Positions 35,608-44,127 of a stretch of 64,000 nt of DNA are shown piece after piece. Source of the DNA: Winogradskyella marincola (GTDB lineage Bacteria; Bacteroidota; Bacteroidia; Flavobacteriales; Flavobacteriaceae); contig NZ_JARSBN010000002.1 of the NCBI RefSeq assembly GCF_029624125.1, positions 248,001 to 312,000 of the forward strand. Reading direction: 5' to 3'. The first letter of the stretch is position 1, and each line of letters opens with the position of its first letter. A program made the position numbers and the translations under genes. The notes under the pieces were generated by a model. It saw only the letters and a list, made by a program, of their open reading frames with translations. It made no database searches and was not told the origin of the DNA.

Positions 35608-36094
35608 GCTTAATAAAACCCTCATCATTGCTGTTCTTTTATTATTGCTATCTGGACTCAGTTTTTCTCAAAACTTAGATAGCTTACAACTAAAAAAGTT
35701 TCTAAAGGAAATAGACGCCATTGAATATTCGTCTGATGATTTTAATAAATTAAAACAACACATCAACTCTAATAGTCAAGCATTAAAGTTAATTACTGAT
35801 AAAGCAAATAACGGAAGCAAAAGTCACATTGAGTTACTTGAAATTCTAGAACTTTCATTTGATGAAGCTAAGGTTAAGTATGGTGAAAAGAATGTAAAAA
35901 GTCTGATTTTTTCATATTACAAATCCAACGACATATTAGAAAGATTCAAAAAGTTAGACTCAAGTTTTCAAGCTCAAAACAATAGAATAAAATTAGAACA
36001 AGATTCTATTTCTAAAAAAGTAGAGTTTAGTGATGAAATAAAAAAAGAGCTTGAAAATTACAAGAAACGATTAGATAGTATTAAAGGGAATTAA
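35597..36094 (+). CDS. hypothetical secreted protein, helical
   Basis: About 165 residues from ATG 35597 (alternatives at 35588 and GTG 35579). It has a signal peptide (ending LSFSQ) and a mature part that is almost entirely Lys/Glu/Asp/Leu/Ser-rich, likely helical with a coiled-coil near the C-terminus (about 130-165). It overlaps the 3' end of the TraB/GumN gene and is probably cotranscribed with it, so the two proteins may act together. No domain recognised. Confidence 0.65.
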   Translation: MIIRLNKTLIIAVLLLLLSGLSFSQNLDSLQLKKFLKEIDAIEYSSDDFNKLKQHINSNSQALKLITDKANNGSKSHIELLEILELSFDEAKVKYGEKNVKSLIFSYYKSNDILERFKKLDSSFQAQNNRIKLEQDSISKKVEFSDEIKKELENYKKRLDSIKGN

Positions 36095-36115
36095 TACTAC
36101 TTATTATAACATTTA

Positions 36116-36694
36116 TTATTTCATATAATTCCTCAACTGATTTACCATCTCCCAATGGTTATAATTATTAAACTCCTGAAGAACTTTACGGTATATAGAA
36201 TCATTAGGCCTTCTTTCTATATATGATTTTAGTAATGTTTTACTTCTAACGCTATCTCCTATCGTCATAAGCATTGTAGCCATACTCAACGTGTCTGTTT
36301 TAGACCAATACTCTTGCTCCTTTTTAGAAAATACTTTTCTAGCCTTTTCATAATACACTTCCGACTCTTCTTTTTTGTCAAAAAGCATCAACAAAAATGC
36401 TGTATTCGAATAGTACTTATAAGATTCGGGATCTAGTTCTATTAGTTTTTTATTCAATCTTAAGGATTCTTCAAAATTTCCTGTCTGAAAAGTTAACTCT
36501 GAAAGAACCTTATATGCATCTATGTTTGAGTTATCAATTGAGATTATTTTTTCGCAATCTTTTATTGCATCACTTTTATTTCCAGAAATTCTATTAGCAG
36601 TTACTTTATCAAATAATGTAGCTATTTCTTTTTCTTTACTAAGATTACAACTAAAAAGCACGAAGATTAATATCAAGTATACAATTTGTCTCAT
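36116..36694 (-). CDS. tetratricopeptide-repeat lipoprotein
   Basis: I place the start at ATG 36694, where a lipoprotein signal begins (MRQIVYLILIFVLFSC); the upstream part of the frame runs into the AraC gene. The 192-residue product has at least three helical TPR-like repeats (NIDAYKVLSELTFQTGNFEESLRL, SYKYYSNTAFLLMLFDKKEESEVYYEKA and a third near the end), indicating a protein-interaction scaffold. It is immediately downstream of the AraC regulator on the same strand (7-base gap), so co-transcription is likely. No enzyme motif; role unknown. Confidence 0.75.
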   Translation of the reverse strand: MRQIVYLILIFVLFSCNLSKEKEIATLFDKVTANRISGNKSDAIKDCEKIISIDNSNIDAYKVLSELTFQTGNFEESLRLNKKLIELDPESYKYYSNTAFLLMLFDKKEESEVYYEKARKVFSKKEQEYWSKTDTLSMATMLMTIGDSVRSKTLLKSYIERRPNDSIYRKVLQEFNNYNHWEMVNQLRNYMK

Positions 36695-36701
36695 ATTATT
36701 G

Positions 36702-37601
36702 TTAGCTACTAGCCGTAATATACTTCTTAGGAGTCGTTCCAAATTTCTTTTTAAAAGCTGCAATAAAATGACTGGCTGTACTGTAACCTACCTTTAGCCC
36801 AACCTCATTAACGTTATGGTCGCCAGACTCTAAAAGTTTGCGAGCCACTTCCATTTTATAGTCTAGCAAAAAGCCATAAACCGTATCTCCATAAATTTGC
36901 TTAAATCCTTCTTTTAGTTTCTTTAAACTTAGGCCAATAGTTTCCGAAAGTTCTTGTAAACTTGGCGGCTCAGCTATATTAGCAATAATAATATCTTTTG
37001 CTTTTTTAAGCTTTGCCACATTAACCTCATCTACTAAAAATGGACATTGCTCAACATCTGCATCTTCATTTCTGTTAAAATACAAACTCAACAACTCATA
37101 AACCTTACCTTTAAAATACAGTGGCTTTATCGTTTGATTAAGGTTAAAACTTATCATCTGATTTAGCACCACTGCCATAGATGGGTTTATAGAGCCATCT
37201 GTATAGTACTTTTTGTTTTTATTCTCATCTGACAAAAAGGTAACGTAGTTAGCATCTTGAGAAAAGAGGCTATGAAATTTATTTATAGACATTACAAAAG
37301 ATACCAACCAAGAGTGTGGTTGTAACTCTAAATGTATTGGCAAATCGCGTTGAGGATTATACAATAGTAAAGATGTTTCCTCTTTAATATTTAGCGTATA
37401 TGTTCCATTATTAAATACAAAATCAGCTGAGCCTTTGGTGCAAAAATGAAATTGTATATACGTGCTATCAATCTCACGTTCAAGAATTTCAACAGCACTC
37501 GCTTCATTTTTGTGTGTTAATACAAAAAAGCCATCTTCAATAAAGGTTTCATCAAAAGTACCTCTAGCGACACTTTTTGAAGGCGTATTTTCTAATTTCA
37601 T
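36702..37601 (-). CDS. AraC family transcriptional regulator next to hemA
   Basis: A 299-residue regulator. I use ATG 37601 because it is preceded at ideal spacing by AAGGAGAAA; an upstream ATG at 37631 would place this ribosome site inside the gene. The N-terminal part is a cupin-like sensor; the C-terminal helix-turn-helix pair is PPSLQELSETIGLSLKKLKEGFKQIYG and VNEVGLKVGYSTASHFIAAFKKKFG. The gene is divergent from hemA, with 200 bases between them containing repeats suited to an AraC operator. Control of haem synthesis is the natural hypothesis from context; the ligand is not known. Confidence 0.9.
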   Translation of the reverse strand: MKLENTPSKSVARGTFDETFIEDGFFVLTHKNEASAVEILEREIDSTYIQFHFCTKGSADFVFNNGTYTLNIKEETSLLLYNPQRDLPIHLELQPHSWLVSFVMSINKFHSLFSQDANYVTFLSDENKNKKYYTDGSINPSMAVVLNQMISFNLNQTIKPLYFKGKVYELLSLYFNRNEDADVEQCPFLVDEVNVAKLKKAKDIIIANIAEPPSLQELSETIGLSLKKLKEGFKQIYGDTVYGFLLDYKMEVARKLLESGDHNVNEVGLKVGYSTASHFIAAFKKKFGTTPKKYITASS

Positions 37602-37690
37602 TTTCTCCTTATTTAGATTCGTTCTAAACAAAAGGCTGTAAAACCCTTGATTTTACTGTAAAAATATGACAAAAATCATGTTTCGTAAAA

Positions 37691-37737
37691 AAACGACGCT
37701 AAAAAACCAGAAACGACACTTTATGTTCTTTTAGCGT
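37691..37737. promoter_or_regulatory. candidate AraC operator between the regulator and hemA
   Basis: AAACGACGCT (37691-37700) and AAACGACACT (37711-37720) are direct repeats, identical in 9 of 10 positions and exactly 20 bp apart, two helical turns, as is typical for AraC-family half-sites. ACGCTAAAA (37696-37704) and TTTTAGCGT (37729-37737) also form a perfect 9-bp inverted repeat. The region lies about 25-70 bases upstream of the hemA -7 element. Confidence 0.6.
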
Positions 37738-37760
37738 TATTTTTTTTATAACAACACTTA

Positions 37761-37768
37761 TAAATTTG
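37761..37768 (+). promoter_or_regulatory. -7 promoter element for hemA
   Basis: TAAATTTG matches TAnnTTTG and lies 33 bases before the hemA ATG. Confidence 0.6.
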
Positions 37769-37801
37769 CGATGTTAATTTCCAAGTCAGGTAAACGAGCG
37801 A

Positions 37802-39055
37802 ATGCAACAACACAAAAACACATATTTCTACGCTATAGGTCTCAGCTATCAAAAAGCTGATGCCGAAGTACGTGGTCATTTTAGCCTAAGTGATACTGCT
37901 AAACAAAACCTATTAACAGAAGCCAAACAAAACGGCATAGAAAGCCTTATTGTAATTTCTACTTGTAACCGAACAGAGTTATACGGTTTTGCTGAGCATC
38001 CATACCAACTTATACATCTGCTTTGCGAAAACACAAAAGGCACTGTAGAAGAGTTTCAAGATGTAGCTTACGTACACAAAGGCAAAAGTGCCATACATCA
38101 CATGTTTAGAGTTGGCTCTGGTTTAGACAGTCAAATCTTAGGTGATTTTGAAATTATAAGCCAACTAAAATTCGCTGCAAGAGCTTCAAAAAAAGAAAGC
38201 TTACTTAACTCGTTTACAGAGCGTCTTGTAAATTCTGTAATTCAGGCAAGCAAACGCATAAAGAACGAAACAGAATTATCCTCTGGAGCAACATCAGTGT
38301 CTTTCGCTTCTGTTCAGTATATTATGAATAATGTAGAACACATTTCAGAAAAAAACATTCTACTTTTTGGTACTGGTAAAATAGGACGAAACACTTGCGA
38401 AAACCTAGTAAAGCACACTAAAAACTCGCACATTACCCTTATTAACAGAACAAAAACTAAAGCTGAAGAAGTTGCAGGAAAATTCAATCTTATTGTAAAA
38501 GATTATGAAAATCTTGAAACAGAAATTAACAACTCTGATATTGTTATTGTAGCTACAGGTGCTCAGAATCCAACGGTTTTTAAAGATTTAATTACCACAA
38601 AAAAACCACTATTAGTTTTAGATTTATCCATCCCAAAAAATGTAAACGAAGATATAACAGAGTTAAAAAATGTATCTTTAGTACACATGGATGATTTGGC
38701 TAAAATTACGGATGACACTCTAGAAAAGCGCAAAGCTTTTATACCAAAAGCCGAAGCTATTATAGAGGAAGTTATGGCCGATTTTAATACTTGGCTAAAC
38801 ACCTTAAAGTTTGTACCTACAATACAAGCCTTAAAACATAAACTTACCGATTTTAAAAATTCGGAATTAAATACACAGCGCAAAAAATTAGCCGATTTTA
38901 ATGAAGATCAGGCAGAACTGATTACCAACAACATTATTCAAAAAATAACCAATCAGTTTGCGCACCACTTTAGAGAAGACAACGATACGTCTGATGAGAG
39001 TTTAGAACTCATCAAAAAAATATTTCAGCTAGAAGAAACTTCACAGAATGTCTAA
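37802..39055 (+). CDS. hemA: glutamyl-tRNA reductase
   Basis: A 417-residue enzyme that reduces glutamyl-tRNA(Glu) to glutamate-1-semialdehyde with NADPH, the first committed step of the C5 tetrapyrrole route. The active-site Cys55 is in VISTCNRTELYG; the NADPH-binding segment is LLFGTGKIGRNT; the helical C-terminal dimerisation region is present. It is the head gene of a haem cluster and overlaps the hemC-hemD gene by 8 bases. The next enzyme, HemL, is not in the window and must be encoded elsewhere. Confidence 0.96.
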   Translation: MQQHKNTYFYAIGLSYQKADAEVRGHFSLSDTAKQNLLTEAKQNGIESLIVISTCNRTELYGFAEHPYQLIHLLCENTKGTVEEFQDVAYVHKGKSAIHHMFRVGSGLDSQILGDFEIISQLKFAARASKKESLLNSFTERLVNSVIQASKRIKNETELSSGATSVSFASVQYIMNNVEHISEKNILLFGTGKIGRNTCENLVKHTKNSHITLINRTKTKAEEVAGKFNLIVKDYENLETEINNSDIVIVATGAQNPTVFKDLITTKKPLLVLDLSIPKNVNEDITELKNVSLVHMDDLAKITDDTLEKRKAFIPKAEAIIEEVMADFNTWLNTLKFVPTIQALKHKLTDFKNSELNTQRKKLADFNEDQAELITNNIIQKITNQFAHHFREDNDTSDESLELIKKIFQLEETSQNV

Positions 39056-40640
39056 AATTATTCGCATTGGCACACGCGATAGCCAATTAGCACTATGGCA
39101 AGCTAAAACTGTACAATCACAGTTAGAACGCTTAGGCCACAAAACCGTATTAGTACCTGTAAAATCAACAGGAGATATTGTACTTGACAAACCGTTATAC
39201 GAATTAGGTATCACAGGTATTTTCACCAAGACTTTAGATATTGCTATGCTCAATGAAAGCATTGATATTGCAGTACACTCACTAAAAGATGTTCCTACAG
39301 TTTTACCAAAAGGTATTGTACAAGCTGCTGTTATAAAACGCGGCAATGTTAACGATACCTTGGTGTTTAAAAACAATGAAGAGTTCTTATCTGCCAGAGA
39401 CGCTGTTATAGCTACAGGTAGTCTTCGCAGACGTGCACAATGGCTTAACCGCTACCCAACACACAAGGTTGAAAACATACGTGGCAACGTTAATTCAAGA
39501 TTGCAAAAACTTGAGGATAACGAGCATTGGAATGGTGCTATTTTCGCTGCAGCTGGTATTGGCAGATTAAACATAAGACCAGAAAACGCTATCAATTTGC
39601 ATTGGATGATTCCTGCTCCTGCGCAAGGCGCCATTATGGTTACTGCTTTAGAAAAGGATGAAGAGATCCTAGAGATTTGCCAGGAAATTAATCATGAAGA
39701 AACTCAAATTTGCACAGCAATTGAGCGCGAATTCTTAAACCGATTAGAAGGTGGTTGTACAGCACCAATTGGAGCCTTAGCCTTTATTAAAAATGAAGAA
39801 GTCAACTTTAAAGGCATTCTTCTAAGTAAAGATGGTACCAAAAAAATTGAAGTTGCTAAAGTTGTGCCTTTAGGAAAGCATAACGATTTAGCAGAATTTT
39901 GCGCTAACTATATTATTGGTAAAGGTGGTAAAACACTTATCGACCAGCTTCATAGAAGCAAGCAAGAAACCAATATCTATTCAACAAAAAAATTAACAGA
40001 CGACCAATTGTTATTGTTTCATAATGACGTTGTTGCAGATAGTAATGATGCGATTAAAATCAGTCTTAATCGCATTCCAAAAACGGTCGTTCGTAATGAA
40101 ATTAAAAATGTAATTATTACCAGCAAAAATGCGGTTGAAGCTTTGCTTCATAATTTTTCGGCAATAGAGTTACAATTCAAAAATATTTATTGTGTTGGCA
40201 GACGCACAAAGCGTTTGGTTGAAAAACGAATAGGCAAAGTCACGCACACAGAATCTAACGCTAAAAAATTAGCCAACTATTTAGTTGAATATATAGAAGG
40301 CACAGAGGTCACCTACTTTTGTAGTGACTTGCGATTAGATGATTTACCAAACATATTATCTGAAAATAACATTACAGTTAACGAAGTTGAAGCCTACCAA
40401 ACCAAGTTTGATGCTGATAAAGTTGAAGCTAATGTAGATGGAGTCATGTTTTATAGTCCTTCAACAGTAGAAAGCTATTTAAAACAGAATAAAGCCACTT
40501 GTATTGCTTTTTGTATAGGAGAAACCTCCGCAAAAGCGGCAAGTCAGTATTTTGAAGATGTTCGCATTGCAAAAGCACCGACTGTTGAGAGTGTTATTGA
40601 GTTGGTGAATGATTATTTCCTGCAAAAGCAGGAATCTTAA
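39048..40640 (+). CDS. hemCD: hydroxymethylbilane synthase/uroporphyrinogen-III synthase fusion (HemC-HemD)
   Basis: A single 530-residue polypeptide. Residues 1 to about 305 are HMB synthase: IRIGTRDSQLALWQA at the start and the dipyrromethane cofactor Cys237 in LEGGCTAPIGA. Residues about 320-530 match the two-lobed, weakly conserved HemD (VIITSKNAVEAL, FYSPSTVESYL, IAFCIGETSAKAA). It would make uroporphyrinogen III from porphobilinogen with channelling of the unstable intermediate. It overlaps hemA by 8 bases. The last codons (Leu-Gln-Lys-Gln-Glu-Ser) are encoded by an intergenic-type hairpin repeat, suggesting that a repeat altered the original 3' end. Confidence 0.93.
   Translation: MSKIIRIGTRDSQLALWQAKTVQSQLERLGHKTVLVPVKSTGDIVLDKPLYELGITGIFTKTLDIAMLNESIDIAVHSLKDVPTVLPKGIVQAAVIKRGNVNDTLVFKNNEEFLSARDAVIATGSLRRRAQWLNRYPTHKVENIRGNVNSRLQKLEDNEHWNGAIFAAAGIGRLNIRPENAINLHWMIPAPAQGAIMVTALEKDEEILEICQEINHEETQICTAIEREFLNRLEGGCTAPIGALAFIKNEEVNFKGILLSKDGTKKIEVAKVVPLGKHNDLAEFCANYIIGKGGKTLIDQLHRSKQETNIYSTKKLTDDQLLLFHNDVVADSNDAIKISLNRIPKTVVRNEIKNVIITSKNAVEALLHNFSAIELQFKNIYCVGRRTKRLVEKRIGKVTHTESNAKKLANYLVEYIEGTEVTYFCSDLRLDDLPNILSENNITVNEVEAYQTKFDADKVEANVDGVMFYSPSTVESYLKQNKATCIAFCIGETSAKAASQYFEDVRIAKAPTVESVIELVNDYFLQKQES
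40617..40634. repeat. hairpin repeat over the 3' end of hemCD
   Basis: ttcctgc (40617-40623) and gcaggaa (40628-40634) form a perfect 7-bp stem with an AAAA loop, continuing as tctt. This is the common attcctgc..gcaggaatct intergenic palindrome, here read as the last codons of the gene. Confidence 0.55.
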
Positions 40641-40664
40641 AAAATTAAGTTACAATTAAACCAA

Positions 40665-40684
40665 ATTCCTTCCATATAAGGAAT
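40665..40684. repeat. hairpin repeat between hemCD and hemE
   Basis: attcctt (40665-40671) pairs with aaggaat (40678-40684) around a 6-base loop. It is similar in sequence to the repeat 40 bases upstream and to two hairpins after hemE. Confidence 0.5.
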
Positions 40685-40693
40685 GACAGAACT

Positions 40694-41719
40694 ATGATAA
40701 AGAACGACCTATACCTAAGAGCATTAAAAGGAGAAACTGTAGAACGTCCACCAGTTTGGATGATGCGTCAAGCTGGTAGATACCTTCCTGAGTTTATGGA
40801 AATTAAGGCTAAATACGACTTTTTTACGCGTTGTCGCACTCCAGAATTGGCAAGTGAGATTACCGTACAACCTATTCGTCGTTATGGTATGGATGCTGCT
40901 ATTTTGTTCAGCGATATTTTGGTGATTCCACAAGCCATGAATATTGAGGTAGAAATGAAACCTAATTTTGGTCCTTATTTACCAAATCCTGTGCGTTCTC
41001 AGAAAGATGTGGATAATGTTATTGTTCCAGATGTTCATGTTGAGCTAGATTATGTAATGCAAGCTATAAAAGCTACCAAAGAATTACTTAACGACGAAAT
41101 TCCACTTATTGGTTTTGCAGGTTCGCCATGGACAATTTTATGCTACTGCGTACAAGGACAAGGTTCTAAAAACTTTGATAAAGCTAAAGAGTTTTGTTTT
41201 ACAAATCCTGTTGCGGCTCATAATTTACTTCAAAAAATAACAGACACTACTATTGCTTACTTAAAAGCGAAAGTAGCTGCTGGTTGTAATGCCGTTCAGA
41301 TTTTTGATTCTTGGGGAGGCATGCTTTCTCCTGTGGATTATCAGGAATTTTCTTGGCAATACATTAACCAAATCATTGAAGCTTTAAAAGACGATGCTCC
41401 TGTAATCGCTTTTGGTAAAGGCTGTTGGTTTGCTCTAGGTGAAATGGCAAACTCTAATGCGTCTGCTTTAGGAATTGACTGGACATGTTCTGCTAAAAAC
41501 GCACGTTACTTAACTGGTGGAAATATTACATTACAAGGTAATTTTGACCCAACACGTTTATTTTCACCTCCTAGTGAAATTAAGAAAATGGTGCACCAAA
41601 TGATTGATGAGTTTGGAAAAGATAAATACATTGTAAATTTAGGCCATGGAATTTTACCAAATATTCCGCTAGATAACGCCAAGGCTTTTATTGATGCTGT
41701 GAAGGAATATAGAAGCTAA
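40694..41719 (+). CDS. hemE: uroporphyrinogen decarboxylase
   Basis: A 341-residue cytoplasmic enzyme that converts uroporphyrinogen III to coproporphyrinogen III by four decarboxylations. Family hallmarks are [16 protein letters not shown] near residue 20 with the substrate-binding Arg residues, and the catalytic Asp in [13 protein letters not shown], then [11 protein letters not shown] and the C-terminal NLGHGILPN. The start ATG at 40694 gives the standard length. It lies between two sets of intergenic hairpin repeats, 53 bases after hemCD. Confidence 0.96.
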   Translation: MIKNDLYLRALKGETVERPPVWMMRQAGRYLPEFMEIKAKYDFFTRCRTPELASEITVQPIRRYGMDAAILFSDILVIPQAMNIEVEMKPNFGPYLPNPVRSQKDVDNVIVPDVHVELDYVMQAIKATKELLNDEIPLIGFAGSPWTILCYCVQGQGSKNFDKAKEFCFTNPVAAHNLLQKITDTTIAYLKAKVAAGCNAVQIFDSWGGMLSPVDYQEFSWQYINQIIEALKDDAPVIAFGKGCWFALGEMANSNASALGIDWTCSAKNARYLTGGNITLQGNFDPTRLFSPPSEIKKMVHQMIDEFGKDKYIVNLGHGILPNIPLDNAKAFIDAVKEYRS

Positions 41720-41726
41720 CCCATAA

Positions 41727-41743
41727 CCTTCCCTAAAGGAAGG
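41727..41743. repeat. hairpin repeat after hemE
   Basis: ccttcc (41727-41732) pairs with ggaagg (41738-41743). No T run follows, so it is not an obvious terminator. It resembles the other CCTT/AAGG hairpins around hemE. Confidence 0.45.
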
Positions 41744-41866
41744 AAAAGAAATGCACCTTAGCTTGGTAAGTTGCTTTAATGTAACAAATTAGGTAAAAAA
41801 ACGTCTATTGTTTTGAGATTAAAATCAATTGAAAATTAATATCTTCATTTAAACAATCAACAAATT

Positions 41867-41885
41867 CCCTTTCCGAAGGAAAGGG
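41867..41885. repeat. hairpin repeat before the EI24 gene
   Basis: ccctttcc (41867-41874) pairs perfectly with ggaaaggg (41878-41885) around a 3-base loop, 15 bases before the next start codon. It could hinder ribosome access or stabilise RNA ends. The rest of the 181-base gap after hemE holds nothing else I recognise. Confidence 0.5.
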
Positions 41886-41900
41886 TTAGGGATAGGCTTT

Positions 41901-42683
41901 ATGATACAAGACATATTTAGAGGACTTCAGGTTTATACAGGAGCTTACGGATTAATTTCAAAATTAAAATTGTGGAAATACTTCGTTATTCCTGTAATAA
42001 TAAGTGTTGTTGTATTTGCTATGATTTTTATTTCGGCTTACGGATTGTCAGATAATCTTGGAGAATGGATGGCTGGCATTTGGATTTGGGAAACCGGAAA
42101 AGTAACATTTAAAGCCATTTCAACATTTATTGGTGGCATTGTCATTTTTGCAATAGGCCTAATCCTCTACAAGCACATTATAATGGCATTGTCTTCGCCT
42201 TTTATGAGTCCTGTTTCAGAAAAGATTGAAGCTTACTTTACTGGCAAACCTGCCAAGAATTATGTGAGTACTAATTTTAGCAAACAGCTTGTTAGAGGTA
42301 TTAGAATTGGTTTACGAAACCTATCTAAAGAACTGCTTTATACACTGCCAATATTAATACTTAAGCTTATTCCTGTTGTAAATATTTTTTCAACCGTTTT
42401 ACTCTTTTTAGTTCAGGCGTATTATGCCGGTTTTGCCAATATGGATTACACACTCGAACGTCATTTTAAGTATAAAGAAAGCGTTGCATTTATAAGACAG
42501 CATAGAGGTTTAGCTATTGGCAATGGTATTGGGTTTTTACTATTATTACTCATTCCTGTGGTTGGTGTTATTTTAGTGCTGCCTTTGAGCGTAACCTCAG
42601 CGTCAGTTATTGCAGTAGATTTATTGTTTGATGATGACGAAGAGATTGGTTTTGAACCTTTTGACAAAATAGATCTTAGCTAA
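41901..42683 (+). CDS. EI24/CysZ-like integral membrane protein
   Basis: A 260-residue membrane protein with four or more long hydrophobic segments (about 27-48, 70-95, 143-170, 205-240) and the EI24-domain features FRGLQVYTGAYGLI at the start and SSPFMSPVSEKIE in the first third. CysZ, the best-known relative, carries sulphate, but this branch in Bacteroidota is not characterised. It overlaps the acetyltransferase gene by one base and lies between hemE and hemF, so it is co-transcribed with haem genes, though no role in haem synthesis is known. Confidence 0.82.
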   Translation: MIQDIFRGLQVYTGAYGLISKLKLWKYFVIPVIISVVVFAMIFISAYGLSDNLGEWMAGIWIWETGKVTFKAISTFIGGIVIFAIGLILYKHIIMALSSPFMSPVSEKIEAYFTGKPAKNYVSTNFSKQLVRGIRIGLRNLSKELLYTLPILILKLIPVVNIFSTVLLFLVQAYYAGFANMDYTLERHFKYKESVAFIRQHRGLAIGNGIGFLLLLLIPVVGVILVLPLSVTSASVIAVDLLFDDDEEIGFEPFDKIDLS

Positions 42684-43219
42684 TGATATTACGTTTTAAC
42701 GATTTTGAAATTAGTGCTGTACACGAAGGTGATGCCTGGAAGATTTGCGACTTTTGCGTTACAAATTCAGATCGATTAAAACACTTTTTTCCATTAACGT
42801 TGCAACAGAATTTAAACCCAACTTTATCACAATTATTCGTAGATAAAAAGGTGAAACAATTCAGAAATAACGAAGAGTTTTTATTCACCTTAAAGCATTC
42901 TGAAAGCCGAAAACTAACAGGTCTTATCTATATTAAAGAGCTCAACTGGGACACAAAACAAGGAGAATATGCTTATTGCATCGACTACAACCTAAAAGGC
43001 AAAGGATTGATGTCAGAAGCCATTGCAGAACTCAATAAATACGCGTTTAACACACTAGGTTTAAAAACCCTTCAAATTATAACGCACAAAGACAATATTG
43101 CCAGTGCAAATGTTGCTATAAACAATAATTTTGTGTGGCAAAAAACACTCATAAATGAATATACTCCTCCTGGTGAACAACCTTTAAATATGGAGTTATA
43201 TGAATTATATAAATCATAG
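42683..43219 (+). CDS. GNAT family N-acetyltransferase
   Basis: A 178-residue acetyltransferase of the RimJ/RimL-like group. The acetyl-CoA-binding part is DYNLKGKGLMSEAIAELNKYAF (about residues 96-120), followed by LKTLQIITHKDNIASANVAINNNF, where an Asn near Ala is typical. The acceptor (protein N-terminus, amino acid or drug) cannot be inferred. It begins at ATG 42683, overlapping the stop codon of the EI24 gene, and is 3 bases from hemF, so translation is coupled along the group. Confidence 0.88.
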   Translation: MILRFNDFEISAVHEGDAWKICDFCVTNSDRLKHFFPLTLQQNLNPTLSQLFVDKKVKQFRNNEEFLFTLKHSESRKLTGLIYIKELNWDTKQGEYAYCIDYNLKGKGLMSEAIAELNKYAFNTLGLKTLQIITHKDNIASANVAINNNFVWQKTLINEYTPPGEQPLNMELYELYKS

Positions 43220-43222
43220 ATT

Positions 43223-44125
43223 TTGAAAGACAAATTTTACAACTACATACAAGAATTACAAGATACCATAACCTCTAAACTTGAAGCTATTGATAGCAAA
43301 GCAAAATTTCATGAAGATCTTTGGAAACGACCAGAAGGAGGTGGCGGCAGAACTCGTGTGATAGAAAATGGTAATGTATTTGAAAAAGGAGGAGTTAATA
43401 TTTCTGCTGTTCATGGTGCGTTACCAAAAAGTATGCAAGCCTATTTTGGTGTAAAAGATGCTGATTTTTTTGCTTGCGGATTGAGTTTAGTCTTACATCC
43501 AAAAAACCCTATGGTGCCAACAGTACATGCTAATTGGCGCTATTTTGAAATGTACGACCAAGACGGCAATATTGTAGATCAGTGGTTTGGTGGTGGTCAA
43601 GATTTAACGCCTTACTATTTGTTTGAAGAAGATGCCAAACACTTTCATCAAACCTGCAAAACTGCCTGTGATAAGCACAACACAGACTTCTACCCAAAAT
43701 ACAAAGCACGTTGCGATGAGTACTTCCATAATGCACACCGAAATGAAGCTCGAGGCATAGGTGGATTATTTTTCGATTATTGTAAAGCAACTAATGAGAT
43801 GACCATGGAAAATTGGTACGATTTCGTTACTGAAGTTGGTGATAGTTTCTTAGAAGCTTATGTCCCAATTGTTGAAAAGCGTAAAGATTTACCATACACT
43901 CAAGAACAACGCGATTGGCAAGAAATACGTCGTGGTCGTTATGTGGAATTCAATTTAGTACACGACAAAGGCACACTTTTCGGACTTAAAACCAACGGAC
44001 GAATTGAAAGTATTTTGATGAGTTTGCCACCACATGTACAATGGGTTTATGACCATCACCCTGAAAAAGGAAGCGAGGAAGAAAAATTGATTGATGTTTT
44101 ACAAAATCCTAAAGAGTGGGTTTAG
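43223..44125 (+). CDS. hemF: oxygen-dependent coproporphyrinogen III oxidase
   Basis: A 300-residue enzyme that converts coproporphyrinogen III to protoporphyrinogen IX with O2. The start is TTG 43223, which directly follows the upstream gene and retains the normal N-terminus. Conserved parts are WKRPEGGGGRTRVIENG, VHANWRYFEM, the GGGQDLTPYYLFEEDAKHFH segment with metal/substrate His residues, GIGGLFFDY and the C-terminal RYVEFNLVHDKGT...SILMSLPP. Use of HemF rather than only HemN marks an aerobic lifestyle. It converges on the helicase gene with two bases between stop codons. Confidence 0.95.
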   Translation: MKDKFYNYIQELQDTITSKLEAIDSKAKFHEDLWKRPEGGGGRTRVIENGNVFEKGGVNISAVHGALPKSMQAYFGVKDADFFACGLSLVLHPKNPMVPTVHANWRYFEMYDQDGNIVDQWFGGGQDLTPYYLFEEDAKHFHQTCKTACDKHNTDFYPKYKARCDEYFHNAHRNEARGIGGLFFDYCKATNEMTMENWYDFVTEVGDSFLEAYVPIVEKRKDLPYTQEQRDWQEIRRGRYVEFNLVHDKGTLFGLKTNGRIESILMSLPPHVQWVYDHHPEKGSEEEKLIDVLQNPKEWV

Positions 44126-44127
44126 TT

